From contig MU385740.1 in assembly GCA_022497155.1 (NCBI GenBank), forward strand, positions 248,001 to 312,000: a stretch of 64,000 nt of DNA, in the 5' to 3' direction. The position numbers and the translations under genes are program-made. Of the stretch, positions 42,953 to 56,585 are shown piece by piece. The notes below the pieces were generated by a model. The model was given only the letters and a program-made list of their open reading frames with translations, searched no databases and had not been told where the DNA came from. How positions within the stretch are numbered: the stretch's first letter is position 1; the number at the start of each line of letters is the position of its first letter. This DNA is from Whalleya microplaca (lineage: Eukaryota > Ascomycota > Sordariomycetes > Xylariales > Xylariaceae).

Positions 42953-44390
42953 ATGGCTTTGTTTCCATCTACAAGTCTTCTACCTACGCACACGCGAGGC
43001 ACCTCATTGGCGTCATTAACCAGTCGAATCATGGATGGGATATCGAGGCGCATCCTCAGGCGCCATACCGCCACCTTCCACGGCAACAGATCCGTCGAGG
43101 CGGTGGAGGACGAGCTAAGGGCGCACTTCGCAATCCAGCGCCACAAGTTCACCTTCGAGGGCTACATCGGCCCCGGCGCCAGCGGTCTCGTCTTCCGCGT
43201 CGTCGAGAAGCTCTCGGGCAACACGTATCGCCGCCTCGCGATAAAGCGGGCTTTGCGGGTCCAGAAGGAAGATGATCTGAGGAACGAGATCGCACGGTTG
43301 ACGGTGGGTACATGTACGCGCCGTGTGGGGACTGGGGCTTGTAGCTGATGTTATATTTTGTTGTAGTCGCTGCGCGGAGCAGAACATATCGTGAGGATGG
43401 TCGCATGTCGTGACGAGCCTGAGCCGCCGTCTTTACTGACGCGTGTTCGGAGGCGCTTGTTGAGGAGACGACTTGTCTTGCAGGACTCATTAGCGGGACT
43501 CTACGGGCCGGTGTTCATGATGGAGTATATGGAGAACGGGGATGTGGGAACGCTGTATAGAAAACTAAGACAACACAATGAACTGTTGCCCAATCGGGTA
43601 CTGTGGTCTTTTTTCCTTTGCTGTGAGTACGATGCTTCTCGTCAAGAGCTCGGATAGTAGTAACCTGACATGCCGTAATCGCGTGTAGTGATCAGAGCTT
43701 GTGTTGCCCTCGCGTACCCTCTAAACGGCGCCGAGGATCAGCCAAACCGACTCGAGACCATCCCTACAGATGGCAGAGAACCGAGTATGATTGAGCATGC
43801 GGATTTGCATGCCGGGAATGGTCTGCTACCTCCCCTTCCTAGAATATCTCACATCACTAACGGTACCTAGTCATGATAGGCGAGGCTGGTGGTGGATTCC
43901 CCGAACACGACCTAATCCCGCCACTGAAGTTCATCGACTTTGGACGAACGAAAGAGGGAACTCAGGGTGTCAGTGATAATATCGGATCGATATCTCGTGT
44001 AATTGACGGCAGCCACATCCCCAGCCGAGAAGACATACAGACAAGCTGACATTGGTGCAGATGATGATCAACCTCATTGCAAGACAGCAAGTGAAGACCT
44101 TGGCGTGGGTCACGCCATATGAGGGTTTCGAAACAAAAGCAACGGAGATCTTGCACCACGGAAACGGCAAGAAATATCCCACGCTCGATGATGATATTCG
44201 CGATTTCTTAGCCAGGTGTTTGGCATACGAGGAACAAGACCGTCCTAGCTTGTCGGCGATGCTTCAAATTGCCGAGGATGCTGTACGCAACAAAATGGCT
44301 ACGGAATTTCCTGGCCATAGTGGTGAGACGGATGAAGCAATTAGGGACCTGTTGCGTAGGTTTATATACGATGCTTCTCCTGAGGGTTGA
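42953..44390 (+). CDS. Atypical protein-kinase-like protein
   Basis: Five exons (42953-43303, 43367-43622, 43689-43820, 43871-43998, 44061-44390) join in frame to give 398 residues. Kinase landmarks appear in order: Gly-rich loop G-Y-I-G-P-G-A-S-G-L-V-F (from residue 70), A-I-K with Lys98, Glu112 in helix C, hinge F-M-M-E-Y-M-E-N-G-D, catalytic loop H-A-D-L-H-A-G-N (Asp241, Asn246), D-F-G at Asp269, and a C-lobe D-R-P-S motif. The HRD arginine is replaced by Ala. The third intron begins GTCTGC, an unusual donor, but removing it restores G-N-V-M-I-G before D-F-G. Catalytic residues are kept, so activity is plausible. It resembles the diverse, lineage-specific kinases of filamentous fungi; substrate and pathway are unknown. 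Confidence 0.75.
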
Positions 44391-44947
44391 GAAGTAGAGA
44401 GACGTGAACTCGAACTATTAATATAGCAGTATCTAGCTTACTTCAATATGGCAGAGAGCTATATTGCGATATCCAATTTCAAATCTCTTACCCGGCCGAT
44501 ACAATCATGATTCCCATATTCTCCCTCTCATGCAAGCCTAGGCAGCTCATGAGCTCTTTCACACAATCTGAACGCAAAGCCTGTCCCTTACAACCCTTGG
44601 CAGAGAAGTGCAATCGGCGTTACACGAAATTCGAATACTCTAAGGGCTGATTGATTATTTATGAATAATTTAAGACTCAATATAACAAAGTAGCTAAAAG
44701 TGCATCAATTAATAGTTCAGATGTCGAGTTCAATCATCATGAAGTTGTACTTTGTGAGTGGTTCGGATTTAGCTCGTACTGTGATGAGCATAAAAAGGTA
44801 GGCGGTGAGGGTGCTAGAGGCGGCAGAATCCCCCGCCCCAGAAAAAAAAATAAGTTGCGCCTATCTCAGCAGCTCAGATTACCTAAATGCGAAGTCGCGA
44901 AGAAAAAAAAGTTGTCGTTCCTGCAGAAGAGCTTGCAACTAACAACA
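44391..44947 (+). promoter_or_regulatory. Erb1 promoter region
   Basis: The spacer contains a GATGAG hexamer at 44783-44788, the core of the PAC element common upstream of ribosome-biogenesis genes, and A-rich tracts near 44840 and 44903 resembling the companion RRPE element. The link is by analogy with yeast; both words are short enough to occur by chance. Confidence 0.35.
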
Positions 44948-47293
44948 ATGGCGTCGACAAAGTCCAATTTGAAGCGCAAAGCTTCGATAGGTGAGGAGGA
45001 TGCCGCTGTTCAGTCTCAGTCTGACGACGAGTTCGGCGACGGGCTCTTGGAGGGTGTGCTTGAGGACGATTCCGAAGACGATTCTGGAGACGAATCTCAC
45101 TCGGAACGGGCTGACGACGAGGATCACGAGGATGATGCTAAGGACGACGAACTAAACAGCGATGACATCCCAACGGACGGAGAAGAACTCGAGCGCAAGC
45201 AGCTGGTAAACGGAGTCGAATCCGACCAAGAGGGTGCCGGTCCCAATTATAGGATTGAGACGGACGCCAATGGAGGGACGAGATATGTTTATGACGATGT
45301 CGATCCTGTGTACGATTCAGACGATACCGATGCGCAGGAACCTGCCAACACCATTGGCGACATCCCGCTTACGTTCTACGACTCTTATCCCCATATCGGA
45401 TATGACATAAACGGGAAGAAGATAATGCGACCTGCCACTGGCGAGGCTCTGGACGCTTTGTTGGACAGCATCGAGGTCCCCAAGGGATGGACTGGCCTCA
45501 CCGATCCTGCGACAGGGAAGCCCCTAAACCTAAGCCAAGATGAACTGGAATTACTACGGCGTGTTCAGATGAACGAGGTCCCTGAAGAGGGTTACGACCC
45601 ATACCCAGTAAGTTCACTGAGCATCTAATAGATTTAAGATGTATATCTAATGTTTGGATAGGATACTATTGAATATTTTACGAGTATTGAGGAGACAATG
45701 CCATTGAGCGCTGCACCCGAGCCAAAGCGACGTTTCTTGCCGTCTAAGCACGAAGCAAAGAGGGTTATGAAGCTGGTTAAGGCCATTCGTGAAGGTAGAA
45801 TATTACCATATAAGCCACCAGAGGAGAGAGAAAGAGAGAAGGAAGAAGAGGAAGAGGTTCATTATGATTTGTGGGCTGACGAGACACCTCGGCCCCCCAA
45901 CGTAATGCACATTCCCGCACCGAAACTGGCTCCTCCAGGCTACGATCTGAGTTACAACCCTCCAGAAGAATATGTTCCAACGAAGGATGAAAGGAAGGCC
46001 TGGGAAGAGACCGAGCCAGAGGAAAGAGAGAAAGAATATCTACCCCAGAAGTATGACTCCTTAAGAAGAACACCAGCATATGATCAGTTCGTCAAAGAGC
46101 GTTTCGAGAGGTGTCTTGATCTCTATCTTGCGCCTCGGATCAGGAAGAATCGATTAAATATTGACCCAACGTCACTTTTACCGAAACTTCCGCGACCGGA
46201 GGAGTTGAGGCCATTCCCAACTGTTGCGTCAATAGAATATGTTGGGCACGAAGGACGAGTGCGGTCGGTTTCTGTTGATCCGACGGGCCAATGGTTGGCC
46301 AGTGGTGGCGATGACGGTACTGTGCGAGTATGGGGTCTCGCAGATGGTAAGCAGCAATGGAAAGTCAAGCTTAGCAGTGACGACCCGGTGGACGTGGTAC
46401 GATGGCGACCAAGCCAAGACACGTCAATTCTCTCTGCAGCTGTTGGCGAGGATATCTACTTCATGATCCCATCCTACGGTAATCCCGAAATCGAACAGGC
46501 GAGCCGAGACGTGCTTGACGCAGGATTCGGGTATGCCACCAATAACAAACAGCTTACGACAGCGAGCGGAGTCAGAAAAGACCCGCCCGCCAAGTGGTCG
46601 CGACCAGGAGCTCGTCTAGAGGATGAAGGAGTCCTACTGAAGGCCACGGTTCGATCGCCTGTAAAAACCATTAATTGGCATCGACGAGGTGATTTCTTCT
46701 GTACAGTATCTCCTAGTGGTCAGAGGAGCTCGGTGGCTATTCATACGCTATCGAAACATCTCACCCAAATCCCATTCCGAAAACTACCTGGATTGGCGCA
46801 AACTGCCTCATTCCATCCCTCGCGCCCGCTGTTCTTCGTCGCGACGCAAAGGTCAATACGGTGCTACGATCTGCAGAGGCAAGAGCTGGTCAAGACGATC
46901 CAGCCGGGCGCGCGCTGGATCTCCTCGTTCGACATACACCCCGGTGGCGACAACCTGGTGGCCGGCTCCTACGACCGGCGCCTGCTGTGGCACGACCTCG
47001 AGATGTCCATACGGCCCTACAAGACGATGCGGTTCCACCCGCAGGCCATCCGGGCCGTGCGGTTCCACCGGAGTCACCCGCTGTTCGCCGACTGCAGCGA
47101 TGACGGGACCCTGCAGATCTTCCACAGCAAGGTCGTCAGCGATCTGATGGAGGGCCCCACCATCGTCCCCGTCAAGATGCTTACCGGTCACAAGGTGGTC
47201 AACAGGCTCGGAGTCACGGATGTCGACTGGCATCCGCAGCATCCGTGGTGCGTGAGCGCGGGAGCCGACGGGACTTGTAGATTATGGACGTAA
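44948..47293 (+). CDS. erb1: Ribosome biogenesis protein Erb1 (BOP1 family)
   Basis: Erb1 is a nucleolar component of the Nop7-Erb1-Ytm1 (PeBoW) complex needed for 27S pre-rRNA processing and 60S subunit assembly. Exons 44948-45607 and 45662-47293 join in frame to give 763 residues, a normal length for the family. The N-terminus is very acidic. The BOP1NT domain begins around [18 protein letters not shown] and includes R-R-F-L-P-S-K-H-E and Y-D-L-W. A WD40 propeller fills residues from about 412 to the end, with [15 protein letters not shown] and [14 protein letters not shown] in the first blade and [13 protein letters not shown] at the very end. Confidence 0.95.
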
Positions 47294-50200
47294 AATAATA
47301 AATATTGGTATATTAATGAAATTCAACAGGGGTTAACCCGTTCGTCCTCATTTATTAGAAGTATATATCAGGAATTCATATATATGTAGCGATGGCGTTT
47401 CAAGAGACTACTACTATATGTAAAAGCCTTAGCAATGAGTTCTTTTTTCAGGGCGGATCCCAGTTATCGGCCGTTGGCTCCTTTATGCAGCATCGTCATC
47501 CAATCGAGCCCGTGAATGCGTACGCAGTCTCCACCCTCACACCACATTTGCTGTGGTTCACAGCCCAATCAACATCCCATGCTATTGCCCAACCCGGTCT
47601 CCCACTCACATATAGGTGGCTGATGGTGACCAGCTTACAGAGTCCATAACGAATGGCTAAATGGACGCAGCCGTATCTGTAGCTCAGGTGTATTGCTAGG
47701 CATCACTTATCCCTCAGCTATTCCTACCCAATGTCCGTCTGCCTCACTCGCCCTTGCCTTCTGCCTTCTCCTTTCTTTTTATACCATACCCATCATCCTG
47801 AATATCGCCCCAAACCTCGATTTCTGACCTTCATCCCATCGACGACAACTCACTCACTCAAACTATACCATCAACACCACCAGCGAACTTCATCAATAGG
47901 CCCGGTCGATCGCCTCTTTGGCGAATCCCCGTCCGGGTCTAGGTAAATCACTTACACACAATCCGGAAGAAACGATCTCCTAGCTATGTTTTCAAGAGTC
48001 TAGACTTCTCAAGAAACAACCTCAGTAGAGAAAAAGAAAGAAATGAATGACCCAGTAACACGAACATGCCCTCCCGTGGCCGACCGACCGCGTCGAAGCC
48101 CAGCACGCCGCAGACTTTCCCTAGAAGGGACAGGATCCAGCTATTGAACGCTCCCACGCTTCCCTTCTGCCTCAGCTAGTCGTCCATCTCCAGGTGGCAA
48201 CATGACATCTTGACACAATGGGCTCCAGTTCCAGTATCTGAATCCCGTAGACATATGATCTACATGCCGTCGTCGCCGATCCAGATACCGGATCCCTCGC
48301 TCTTCAAGCCTCCCCCGGTGATGATCTATGTATCGGACAGGTAGGATCATACCTACGGGATCGATGGCGATAGGTATGTGGATTCGTCGCGTGTGGACTT
48401 GCCTGGGAGTGCGGTTCTGGAAGCTGGACAAGGCTCGGGTCGCAGTTTTGATGAAGCGATCGCAGACGTTGCTGGAACCGTTACGGCCATGTCGTTGACC
48501 CGCCCGGTCCACTGACGGCACCACCGTCTGCCGAACGCGGGAGAGAAGCCCACGTCATGAACTTGTGGAGGGGGTCGGTATTGCTGACTTTGGCGAAGAG
48601 ATAAAAGGGGCTTCCACGACCTGTCTCATAATGCTTTCAAGCAGAAAAAAAGAAAAGGGAATCATTCGCACAAGTATAAGATTCCTGACACATAGAGCCT
48701 GATCGACAGGGATGAGGACCTTGCTCCCTTTTGGTGACTGGGGATGGTTGGTTTAGATGGGAAGGAGACTACTTAGGTGCTCACATCTGCGTATATACGC
48801 AGCGAATAGCGGCATCCTGGCATCCACTCGTGTTGCTGCGATGTCATTTACCCCATCAAAGACCAGACTGTGCGGAACACATTCAGCCCTAGCTGTGCCA
48901 AGATCATGCGTTCGTTGGGGCCCAGCGCCCCGTTGGGCAGGATGTTGGATCAGCCAGCCATCGTTCGCGTTCCCCTGCTCGTCCCTCCGTCCATGATTCT
49001 ATCTTCGACCCAAAGGAGGAGGGTAGCGAGGGCGACATCTGTGGGCGATTAGCTAAGAGGCCTCTACCCAGCGCCGAGATTTGCTGTGCTGGGGGGCGAG
49101 GAACATCGTTCTCCCTTTCAAGCAACTTTTGCAAGCATGACCGAGGGAATAAGAAAGCTTGGCTGGCTGGCTAGGCTTAAGATTCAAGGCTCGGGAGGAG
49201 AGGGAGTGGGTATGCGTATTTGCCGCGTGCCAGCTTGCGAAATACCGACCTACCTACCAATATCAGACTTTCTGCACCTACCCGTTTACCAGATCAGCCG
49301 ATCCCATTCACCAGATTCGCCTCTGTAGCGGTGTATGGCATTATGCACTTGGCGAGAAGGCGAGGCAGCGTGGAGTCTGCGGCGTCTGGCAGTAGTGTCC
49401 ACGGGAAACTCAACGGGATCTGCTTAAGAGCCTCTTCAGCGGACTTAGCACCCAGATCCAGATTAAAGGCCGAAACCCCGGCTCAGGGAGCACAACAACA
49501 GTGACACCTGGCTAAGTAGATCTGAGACTCAGCGCATACCGGTATGCGTTTGAGATCTTCTGCATACGGCAGTCGAAGCTGGTACATACATGTACCTAGG
49601 GGGCGAGGCTTTGATTATCGAACTGTGCCGTGAAGGTCCCATGTAAGTCCCGTTCGGTTTCCTTGGTTCATTTTGGGTATAAGAATAAGTAAGGGGAGGA
49701 GAATAACAAAGCAAACAATTACTCATGAACAGGGGGCTTCTCCATGATCTGCAACATCGCCCAGATCCCGAAACAGTGGTTCTGGTGGGTCGATGCCAGA
49801 CAGACGGGTGGAGAAGCGCGAGCCGTGCCGCGAAGTCGTGGTGTTGGCGCTTCTAACCTGTACATCACACCACAACGGTCTTAAGTACATAGTGAGACAA
49901 CCACTATTCCGCGCATGAACAGAGCAAGTGCTGTGGCAGTATCACAATCGATTCGCGCGGCGCGCCCAGATGTACATACTTCCAGTGCCCATATCTCATC
50001 CGTCCCCGCAGCAGCAGCGGCGGCAACGTTGGGGTTGCATGGACGGTAGGGTATCCAATATACGGCCGGCCCAAGTGCCTGGTCGCATGGGACAACGATG
50101 TGGTCGCATCGCGGCTCAAGCGAGCCCAAGATTCGGGATAAAAAGAGAATGGGCCCATAAACAGCCTAATCTGCGACCTCGTTTCCGAGGATGCCGGTGT

Positions 50201-51086
50201 TCTGGTTGGTCGCGCGGACCCAACATCGTGGATACGTGTCTGCCGAGCGGAAGGGAAAATCCATCTGCAAGGTTGTTTTAATAACAATTGGCAATTTATG
50301 CACGCGCGACGATGCAGATTGATGCCACCCCAGACCCCGCATCTACATCTGAGATCCTGGAGTGGAGTTGGTGTCGTTGTTGGGGTAAGAAACAAAGGCA
50401 TGGATGGGGATCCAGAATCTCGGCGTCGGCTCCTTAGGTGGCAGGGTGGCAGAGGATGGATGGGGTGCGAGGTAGGTCAGCTAAGCTTCTCACTCCAAGT
50501 ATTCCTTCACCCGCCGGGTGTGTTATGCGGGGCGACGATTGCTGCACAAGTTGTGTGGTGGTAGTTGTGTAATGCCATGTGAGATGAGGTAAGACTCGCA
50601 GGTTGGACTAAGATCCAGAAAGGTTCGGGAGCCCACGGGGTTACGACACCCTCAAGTGGGAAGGCGACCAAGCGGATGGTCTTCCACAGCCGTCAAGTGG
50701 TGGTGGAGGTGGTGATGGTGGTGGTGGTAGTGGAGCATGGCGCTGGATTGATTACTTGTCGGCATCCATAAAGAACAGTTCAGAGTTGAGCAGAGATCCA
50801 AGACTTGCAACAGGTCAAACCAACGCATTAAATTATATTAACTCTAAGAAATTACAGCGAAAGGAAATATATAGGCCGCCAAGGTTATGCCGAACTTCTA
50901 TCAGAGCCCAAACCAGTTCATGCCTTTTGGTTGCCAGTGAATAAGAGAACAAGGGACTGGGGTGGTGCTTGATGATGCTATTCCAACATATACCAATACT
51001 ATTAAACGCCTTTGGCCAACAAGTAAATGAGACAAGAAGGGAAAGAACAAAGCCACTCGCATTATCTTGATCGCATGCTTCATCAA
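47294..51086. other. Four-kilobase region without a supportable gene
   Basis: The DNA is GC-richer than other gene-free parts and contains protein-like but broken stretches. At 48066 an ATG gives M-P-S-R-G-R-P-T-A-S-K-P-S-T-P, and between 48240 and 48590 successive frames look coding but shift and stop. Long CT-rich leaders and GGTGGT repeats (50698-50735) are present. It may hold a long untranslated leader, a non-coding RNA or a decayed regulator gene. None can be assigned. Confidence 0.4.
48066..48590 (+). pseudogene. Possible decayed coding region
   Basis: Several plus-strand frames in turn give ordinary protein sequence (for example P-P-P-V-M-I-Y-V-S-D-R, then Y-V-D-S-S-R-V-D-L-P-G-S-A-V-L-E and F-D-E-A-I-A-D-V-A-G-T-V-T-A). 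No consistent set of introns joins them. The call rests on composition alone and could be wrong. Confidence 0.2.
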
Positions 51087-51782
51087 TCATCTTAGGTCTT
51101 CGTCACGGATCGTCCGAGCAAGGATGGTATTAGGGTTAGCGACAATGTCGAACTGTACGCCGATCTTTTGGATATTCTCCGCCATGTGGTCGCCATGCGA
51201 ACGGACCGACGAGATTTTGCTCCAGGAGGAGTCAGATGTTTTAGTAGTCGTGTGACTACGGGGGCCGGGCGGCATCAGCTTGCTGCTACTCAAATCGTCG
51301 GCGGTGATGTCGCCGTGGAAGCGAGGCCCCTGTCCGCGAATCCAATTCGTAATATTTCCGCCGAAGTGCTGATTGCTGCTCGAGTGATTCAACGCAGCGA
51401 TGGCCTGCTCAGTCAAGGCCGGGATGGACCCATCATAGTTGCGACTGAGTATAAAATCCAAGTGTCCAATATGATTGGCAAAAGGATCACCAGTCTTGAG
51501 AGTGTTTTCCGTGTTGACGGACTCGGACGATGCGGCGTATGGCCTTAGGGTGTAGTTGCCCTCCATGTCGACGTCTATGTGCTCAACGTTGAATCTAACA
51601 ACGGCGTCAACGAGCTGTCGGGGTTGGGTGCCGGGGCCATCGTTTTGGGCAGACGAGAAGTTCTCGTCGTTGAGATGCGGAGGACGATTCGGGGTGAAGT
51701 TGGTTGTGTAGTATTTGTCCCCCACCTGGACGAACCGCCAGCCTTCGTCCGAGAGTGTGTCATATTCTGCGATCTCAGACAT
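51087..51782 (-). CDS. Unknown 231-residue protein
   Basis: A minus-strand single-exon gene starting at the ATG at 51782. The N-terminus has D-E-G-W-R-F-V-Q-V-G-D-K-Y-Y-T-T-N-F-T-P-N-R-P-P, which faintly resembles a WW-type module (two aromatic positions and a terminal Pro pair), but the spacing is not canonical. The rest is polar and Asn/Ser/His-rich with no signal peptide, membrane span or catalytic motif, and it ends D-I-V-A-N-P-N-T-I-L-A-R-T-I-R-D-E-D-L-R. GC-rich codons and the lack of low-complexity runs support real coding. It is isolated, with no gene for several kilobases on either side. Confidence 0.6.
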   Translation of the reverse strand: MSEIAEYDTLSDEGWRFVQVGDKYYTTNFTPNRPPHLNDENFSSAQNDGPGTQPRQLVDAVVRFNVEHIDVDMEGNYTLRPYAASSESVNTENTLKTGDPFANHIGHLDFILSRNYDGSIPALTEQAIAALNHSSSNQHFGGNITNWIRGQGPRFHGDITADDLSSSKLMPPGPRSHTTTKTSDSSWSKISSVRSHGDHMAENIQKIGVQFDIVANPNTILARTIRDEDLR

Positions 51783-54700
51783 GTTGTCGACGGCTAATGC
51801 AGATGGAATCGAAGATACGATAATATGAATGGTTCTGGCGGTAATAGGGCGGTGGCCTCCCTTTCAGTTTACAGACGAACTATCCAGGTATCACGGGAAA
51901 AGGAAGCCGGAACTAAAAAGCGATGCTTGCTGGCAGGCCCTTTAAGTCCACGACTCTCGTGTGTTCAGGTGGTACAGCTAAGGATGTGTGCAGGAGTAAG
52001 TCGTTAAAGCCAAGCGAACAGTGCCACCACGCGTACTTGCGTATGTTAACAGCTCCTCTTTATATCATATAACCATGTATGTAGTAGTTCTTGAGGGTAT
52101 GTTAAAAGAAGAGGAACAATATTCTTCAGGCAAGATGGTGGGCGCGGTTGGGTTTTATGTGTCCCGGTATAGCCCAACTCAACATGAATATATTTTCCTA
52201 TTGTATGTACGTATTATTCCTTCATTAAGCTAGCTTGGTGAGCTCTCCGCTATTACCTAGAAGCAGGATGTATTGCAATTAGGCAGTGCTATGTAAAGTG
52301 CACATTTTATGCAGGTTGTATGTACCTTTTTCTTAAGCCGATCGACCAAGTACAGACAGTAACCAATCAGCAGACTATCCTGTGAGGTGCTCTAAGTATT
52401 CACCGTCAGAAACATCAAAGATGGCCAAATACTTGCCATGGCCGTAGACCATCTTGGGCCTCTTAATGTTCGCCTCACTCTCAGCACCGCATTAACGGGT
52501 GCGGATGTGTCTTCGACATCATCCATCAGATGAGTGAATTATCGATCTTGGGTAGAAGACGCTATCCTAGATCGAACCCCTGGTGAAGCAGCCAAACCAC
52601 AAGAGCATTGTGTGGCATCCAGTCCTATGAATACGCCTCGGATCAGATATCGTGGCTGGCAACCTATCAAGCTCAAATTCTTAATATGTTTAAGTCCCGA
52701 GGACCCGGACAATCTGTACTATTACTTGTATACTACTGTAGGTAGCTGTATGGATACCATAGCTCCTTACAAGGTCAGCCCTGGATTAAAGGTACGCCGT
52801 GTTCGCTGAATAACAAGACAGACTGTTACGGGTTCCCTGTTGAGTGGTACTATGTTTGAAGTTGATCCTCAACTAGCATTCTAGGTATTGATCGAACTAT
52901 CTTTGTGTAACCCACATGCAACGCTTCTTTAGCAGAAAGACTCGACTCTGCATCCATTGTAGGGGTACATCTTAAATACAGACACTAATAAGTTAGACAC
53001 CTGCAAGCCCGGATTGTTTCTCCAACGCCCAATTTGTACCACACTTTGCTTGGGTCCAGCAACGCGACCGAAGAGACTACGTAATACTTAGCAAAACCTG
53101 GATTTCCTCTAACCATGTGTTTCTCTTTGGTCTAGGTCTATGTCGTTGTAATAGAAGAATGGTCCAACGCTGAACAGAACAAAACCTTGGTCCGCCCTAA
53201 TTTTAGAAAAAACGTGTCGAAAGAAAGCAAAATGACGACGAATCATCTTTACGATAAAGTCGCTTGGAGTTGGATACCTAACAATAAGGCATCCCTTATT
53301 ATTCCGATCGACTAACTCTAAGGTTCACGTGGTCTCCTTCAGTACGTAGATGGTTTGGTAGAGTTACTTACTCCAGGATTATTGTTATGTACATATGCAG
53401 AATATCCAACTACCTGACAGCTCTTACCATTAATCCTTGTATAGTGTAACAACGGCAAAAGCTGGAAAGTTCCCGAGTGAGAGCTCTCGTGCAATGTGAC
53501 AGCACCGGGTAGTTGGACACGTATCTACATGTAAGAGTTACTCGTATGGTGGTTCAACAATATGAATTCATGCAGAATAAGATCTTTGCGACATATCACA
53601 AACCCAATGCCGTCACATTTTATTAATTTATTTTTTAATGCGTTGATTGACCGAGGTGATCATCCTTGGACCTTGGAGACAAAGCCATGAAGGCGTAGTA
53701 GTGCAAGCGCAATGGCACATAGATGTTAGCTACCGCGCATCGTCCTAGACTCAGAAGGGGAGTTGTACACACCGAGGGCGGAGTCCGATAGCGTTCTGCC
53801 TCCAGAAACCTCAGTTGTGTCTACTGATCAGGTTTTGGAGCCCAATATGCTGGTCTACGGCACAGTAATGTGCGTAAAGTGGCATCGGAGCTGCTACTAT
53901 GGCACCAGGCCAAAAGAAAAACACAGCCTAAGCACACATACCTATAGACGTTGTGGCTTATTCAAGCCACAATCCTTTGCTGTGACATTGGAACTACGCT
54001 AATCTAGCTCTGCCGTCACGCCCTTCGTTTGGCGTTTACGCAGATCGGCGGCACGAACGGTGTTCAAACTCTCGAATCGTCGGATGACTTGTTCAAATTG
54101 AACCCTTGATGCCAATAGTTCTGCCCAATGTTAGAAACGCGTAATCCAAGGCAAGCGAGCCAAAGTGAGATTTGTGTCGTGGGCACGAAATGACCTGGAA
54201 GGATGTGTTTCTCAGACCTATCACCTGCATTGAGCACGGTTCTGCGCTCCCACTACGCAGTACTGCCAGGACTACTTACTACCTTGCACAAGCGCGAGTT
54301 CGTAGGACTTCCTGAGAAGGACTCAGTCCTACTGTATACGCTACCTTGGAAGAATATTCCTGTTCTGGACTGTTTCAAAGGATACGATAGCTATTATGTC
54401 ACTCAGCATACGACCCTCGGGAAAACGTACATGAGGGCCTGTACATACATGAGAAATGCGCTTAGCTTATGATCTACAGTGACCACTCAACAACGTTATC
54501 CAGGGGCGGCTATGATTTAGATGCTGGGCTTGGTGTTGTACGTGTACATACACACATACATATATACATACATACATCCAAGATCTAGCTGCTAGTGCCT
54601 ACTTGTATGTCCCAATCATGGGTAATGCGTACATACGTAGGACGGTGAACGGCAGTCAATGGATCGGAGCAGCCCATGTGACGGGTTCCTGTTAGCACTA

Positions 54701-56585
54701 GAAGTTTTCTAGAAGGATAGAAACACAGGGATCACACGCCGATCTCCTTCTCCTGCCACCCCTTCCTCCTTTAGTATTAATATTGACGTTGCCTAACTTT
54801 ATAGTATGCGTCTTAATTATTATGTGTAAGCCGAATTGGATCAACCGTGGCTACAATTGCATGATAAGCATGAAGGAAAGTAGCCGAGTTCTGAAGCTAG
54901 TAGCATGCAGCATCCCATCATAGCAAAGAGATCACCACCACTTGAACGGTCGTTCCCAAGGAGTCAGGACTGACTCATAGGAACGCAAGTCTCAGGTTCC
55001 TCCAAGACACTTCAAGGGGTCGCCGACGTGTATTACTAGCTTATCCCTTTTTCCACTCAGCGTTATTTACGTCTTGCGTCTGTAGAGGAAACCCTCCTTA
55101 TGTAAAGTCAAGCCTGGATACCACGACGTTGCTTCACCTGCATATGTAATACCACCACACACATACAGAGACGTTTTATACATAGTACATACAACACCGC
55201 GCCTCGATCACCCACAAGCACCTACACATACCTGAGTACTGTGTAAACATAGCTAGCTTCACTAGCAACCGACAGCTGACCCTTCCAGCATGCCAAGGGC
55301 TCTAAGCTGCACAGTGCCAGGGTCAGGGTCTGGGCAACGGCCGGAAGACAGGACCTAAGCTTCCTGCCGGTTGCAAAATGCGCGACACAGCGACAGGGCC
55401 TCAACCGTCTTACCAGCCATCGACAACGGAACACCATCCCTCGCCAATTGGATGTGGAGGGGGCGGGGTTGAAGGAGGACGAGTGCTGCCCTTTCGTCTT
55501 GCGAATCGGAAGAATTCCGCGTCATGTTGTACATACATACGCAATGTGAAGTGAGACCTTTCTACATATGGATCGGTAGGATCAATAGTCGTTATTCCGC
55601 TGCACGTATGTCATGTAGGTATATACATATGAGTGCGTGTAAATATGTATGAACGTACGTAGGTGTGTGTATGTGTGTGTATGTACAATGTACGCACGTA
55701 TGGACATTCTAAAAAGGGAAGTCTTCGAGAAGAACCAAGAAAAACGCCACTCCACCAGGGCAAGCGACAGCGGCGGAAACTGATGCCCGCCCATCATTCC
55801 CACCCTCCATCCACCACCCTTGGATTCGCGCTGCGCATGGATGATACGTCCAGCGCATGCGAACGTCAAGAGAGCAGAGCGCTTACAGACCGCGCAGCGC
55901 AGCCCATATCCTAGCTCCGATGAACAATGTCGGTTCGCGTCTGCGTACATCGCCCATCGCCCAGCGCCATCGGACGGGTAGCAGCGCGGCATTGACGCAG
56001 CAGCAGCGGCGGCGGCAGCGGCAGGGGCAGGTATGCACTCACCCATACATACGCATATGCCTGCCTTACCATCGGGTGTTTTCGAGAATGCGAACAGGGG
56101 CGTATTCCGTGTGTACATCACTTCACCGCCATATTTGATGAGGCTCTGCGCGGATCGACCAGTAGCAGACGGCGGCCGAGCGCACGTTCATCTCATACTA
56201 CAGGGTTGGGAAGTAAGTATGTGTGTGTTGTGCATGGGACGGACGTCCGGAACAGACAGAGAGGAACAGAAATCGTAGTTACAGAATATAATAACCAAGA
56301 CTGTTCGTTTTCTGGTTGTGTATGTGTATTTTTATGGGACTTGCTACTACAACGACGTATGCGCCGACCAATCCAAAAACTGTGTCAGATAGTAATCGAA
56401 GGCTTCTCGAAGGTCATTCCCCATTCCTTCCATGCAGCATGCTCCAAGTTGCATGCCACATGCAGTAGGCTAATTGAGGTACCTACATAGTGCCACCGCC
56501 GTCAGCTTGACATGGATGCCGTAGCGGGCTACTAGTATGTAGGTAACAGTAGTACGATGATGAATGTTCTGCCTTGCTCTGCCGT
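51783..56585. other. Long gene-free stretch
   Basis: No gene is supported in nearly 5 kb. Frames of 60-90 codons at 52534-52809, 53763-54002 and 54203-54472 are isolated and without domains. A TACATA-rich simple repeat lies at 54541-54575 and GTGTGTATG-type repeats at 55650-55690. A 179-codon minus-strand frame over 55582-56121 is made of translated simple repeats (poly-Ala, Thr/His/Tyr runs) and is not a gene. Confidence 0.4.

Noticed and set aside
55582..56121. 179-codon minus-strand frame with poly-Ala and Thr/His/Tyr runs
   Set aside because: The runs come from GCN and GTAT-type simple repeats; no conserved motif or splice structure.
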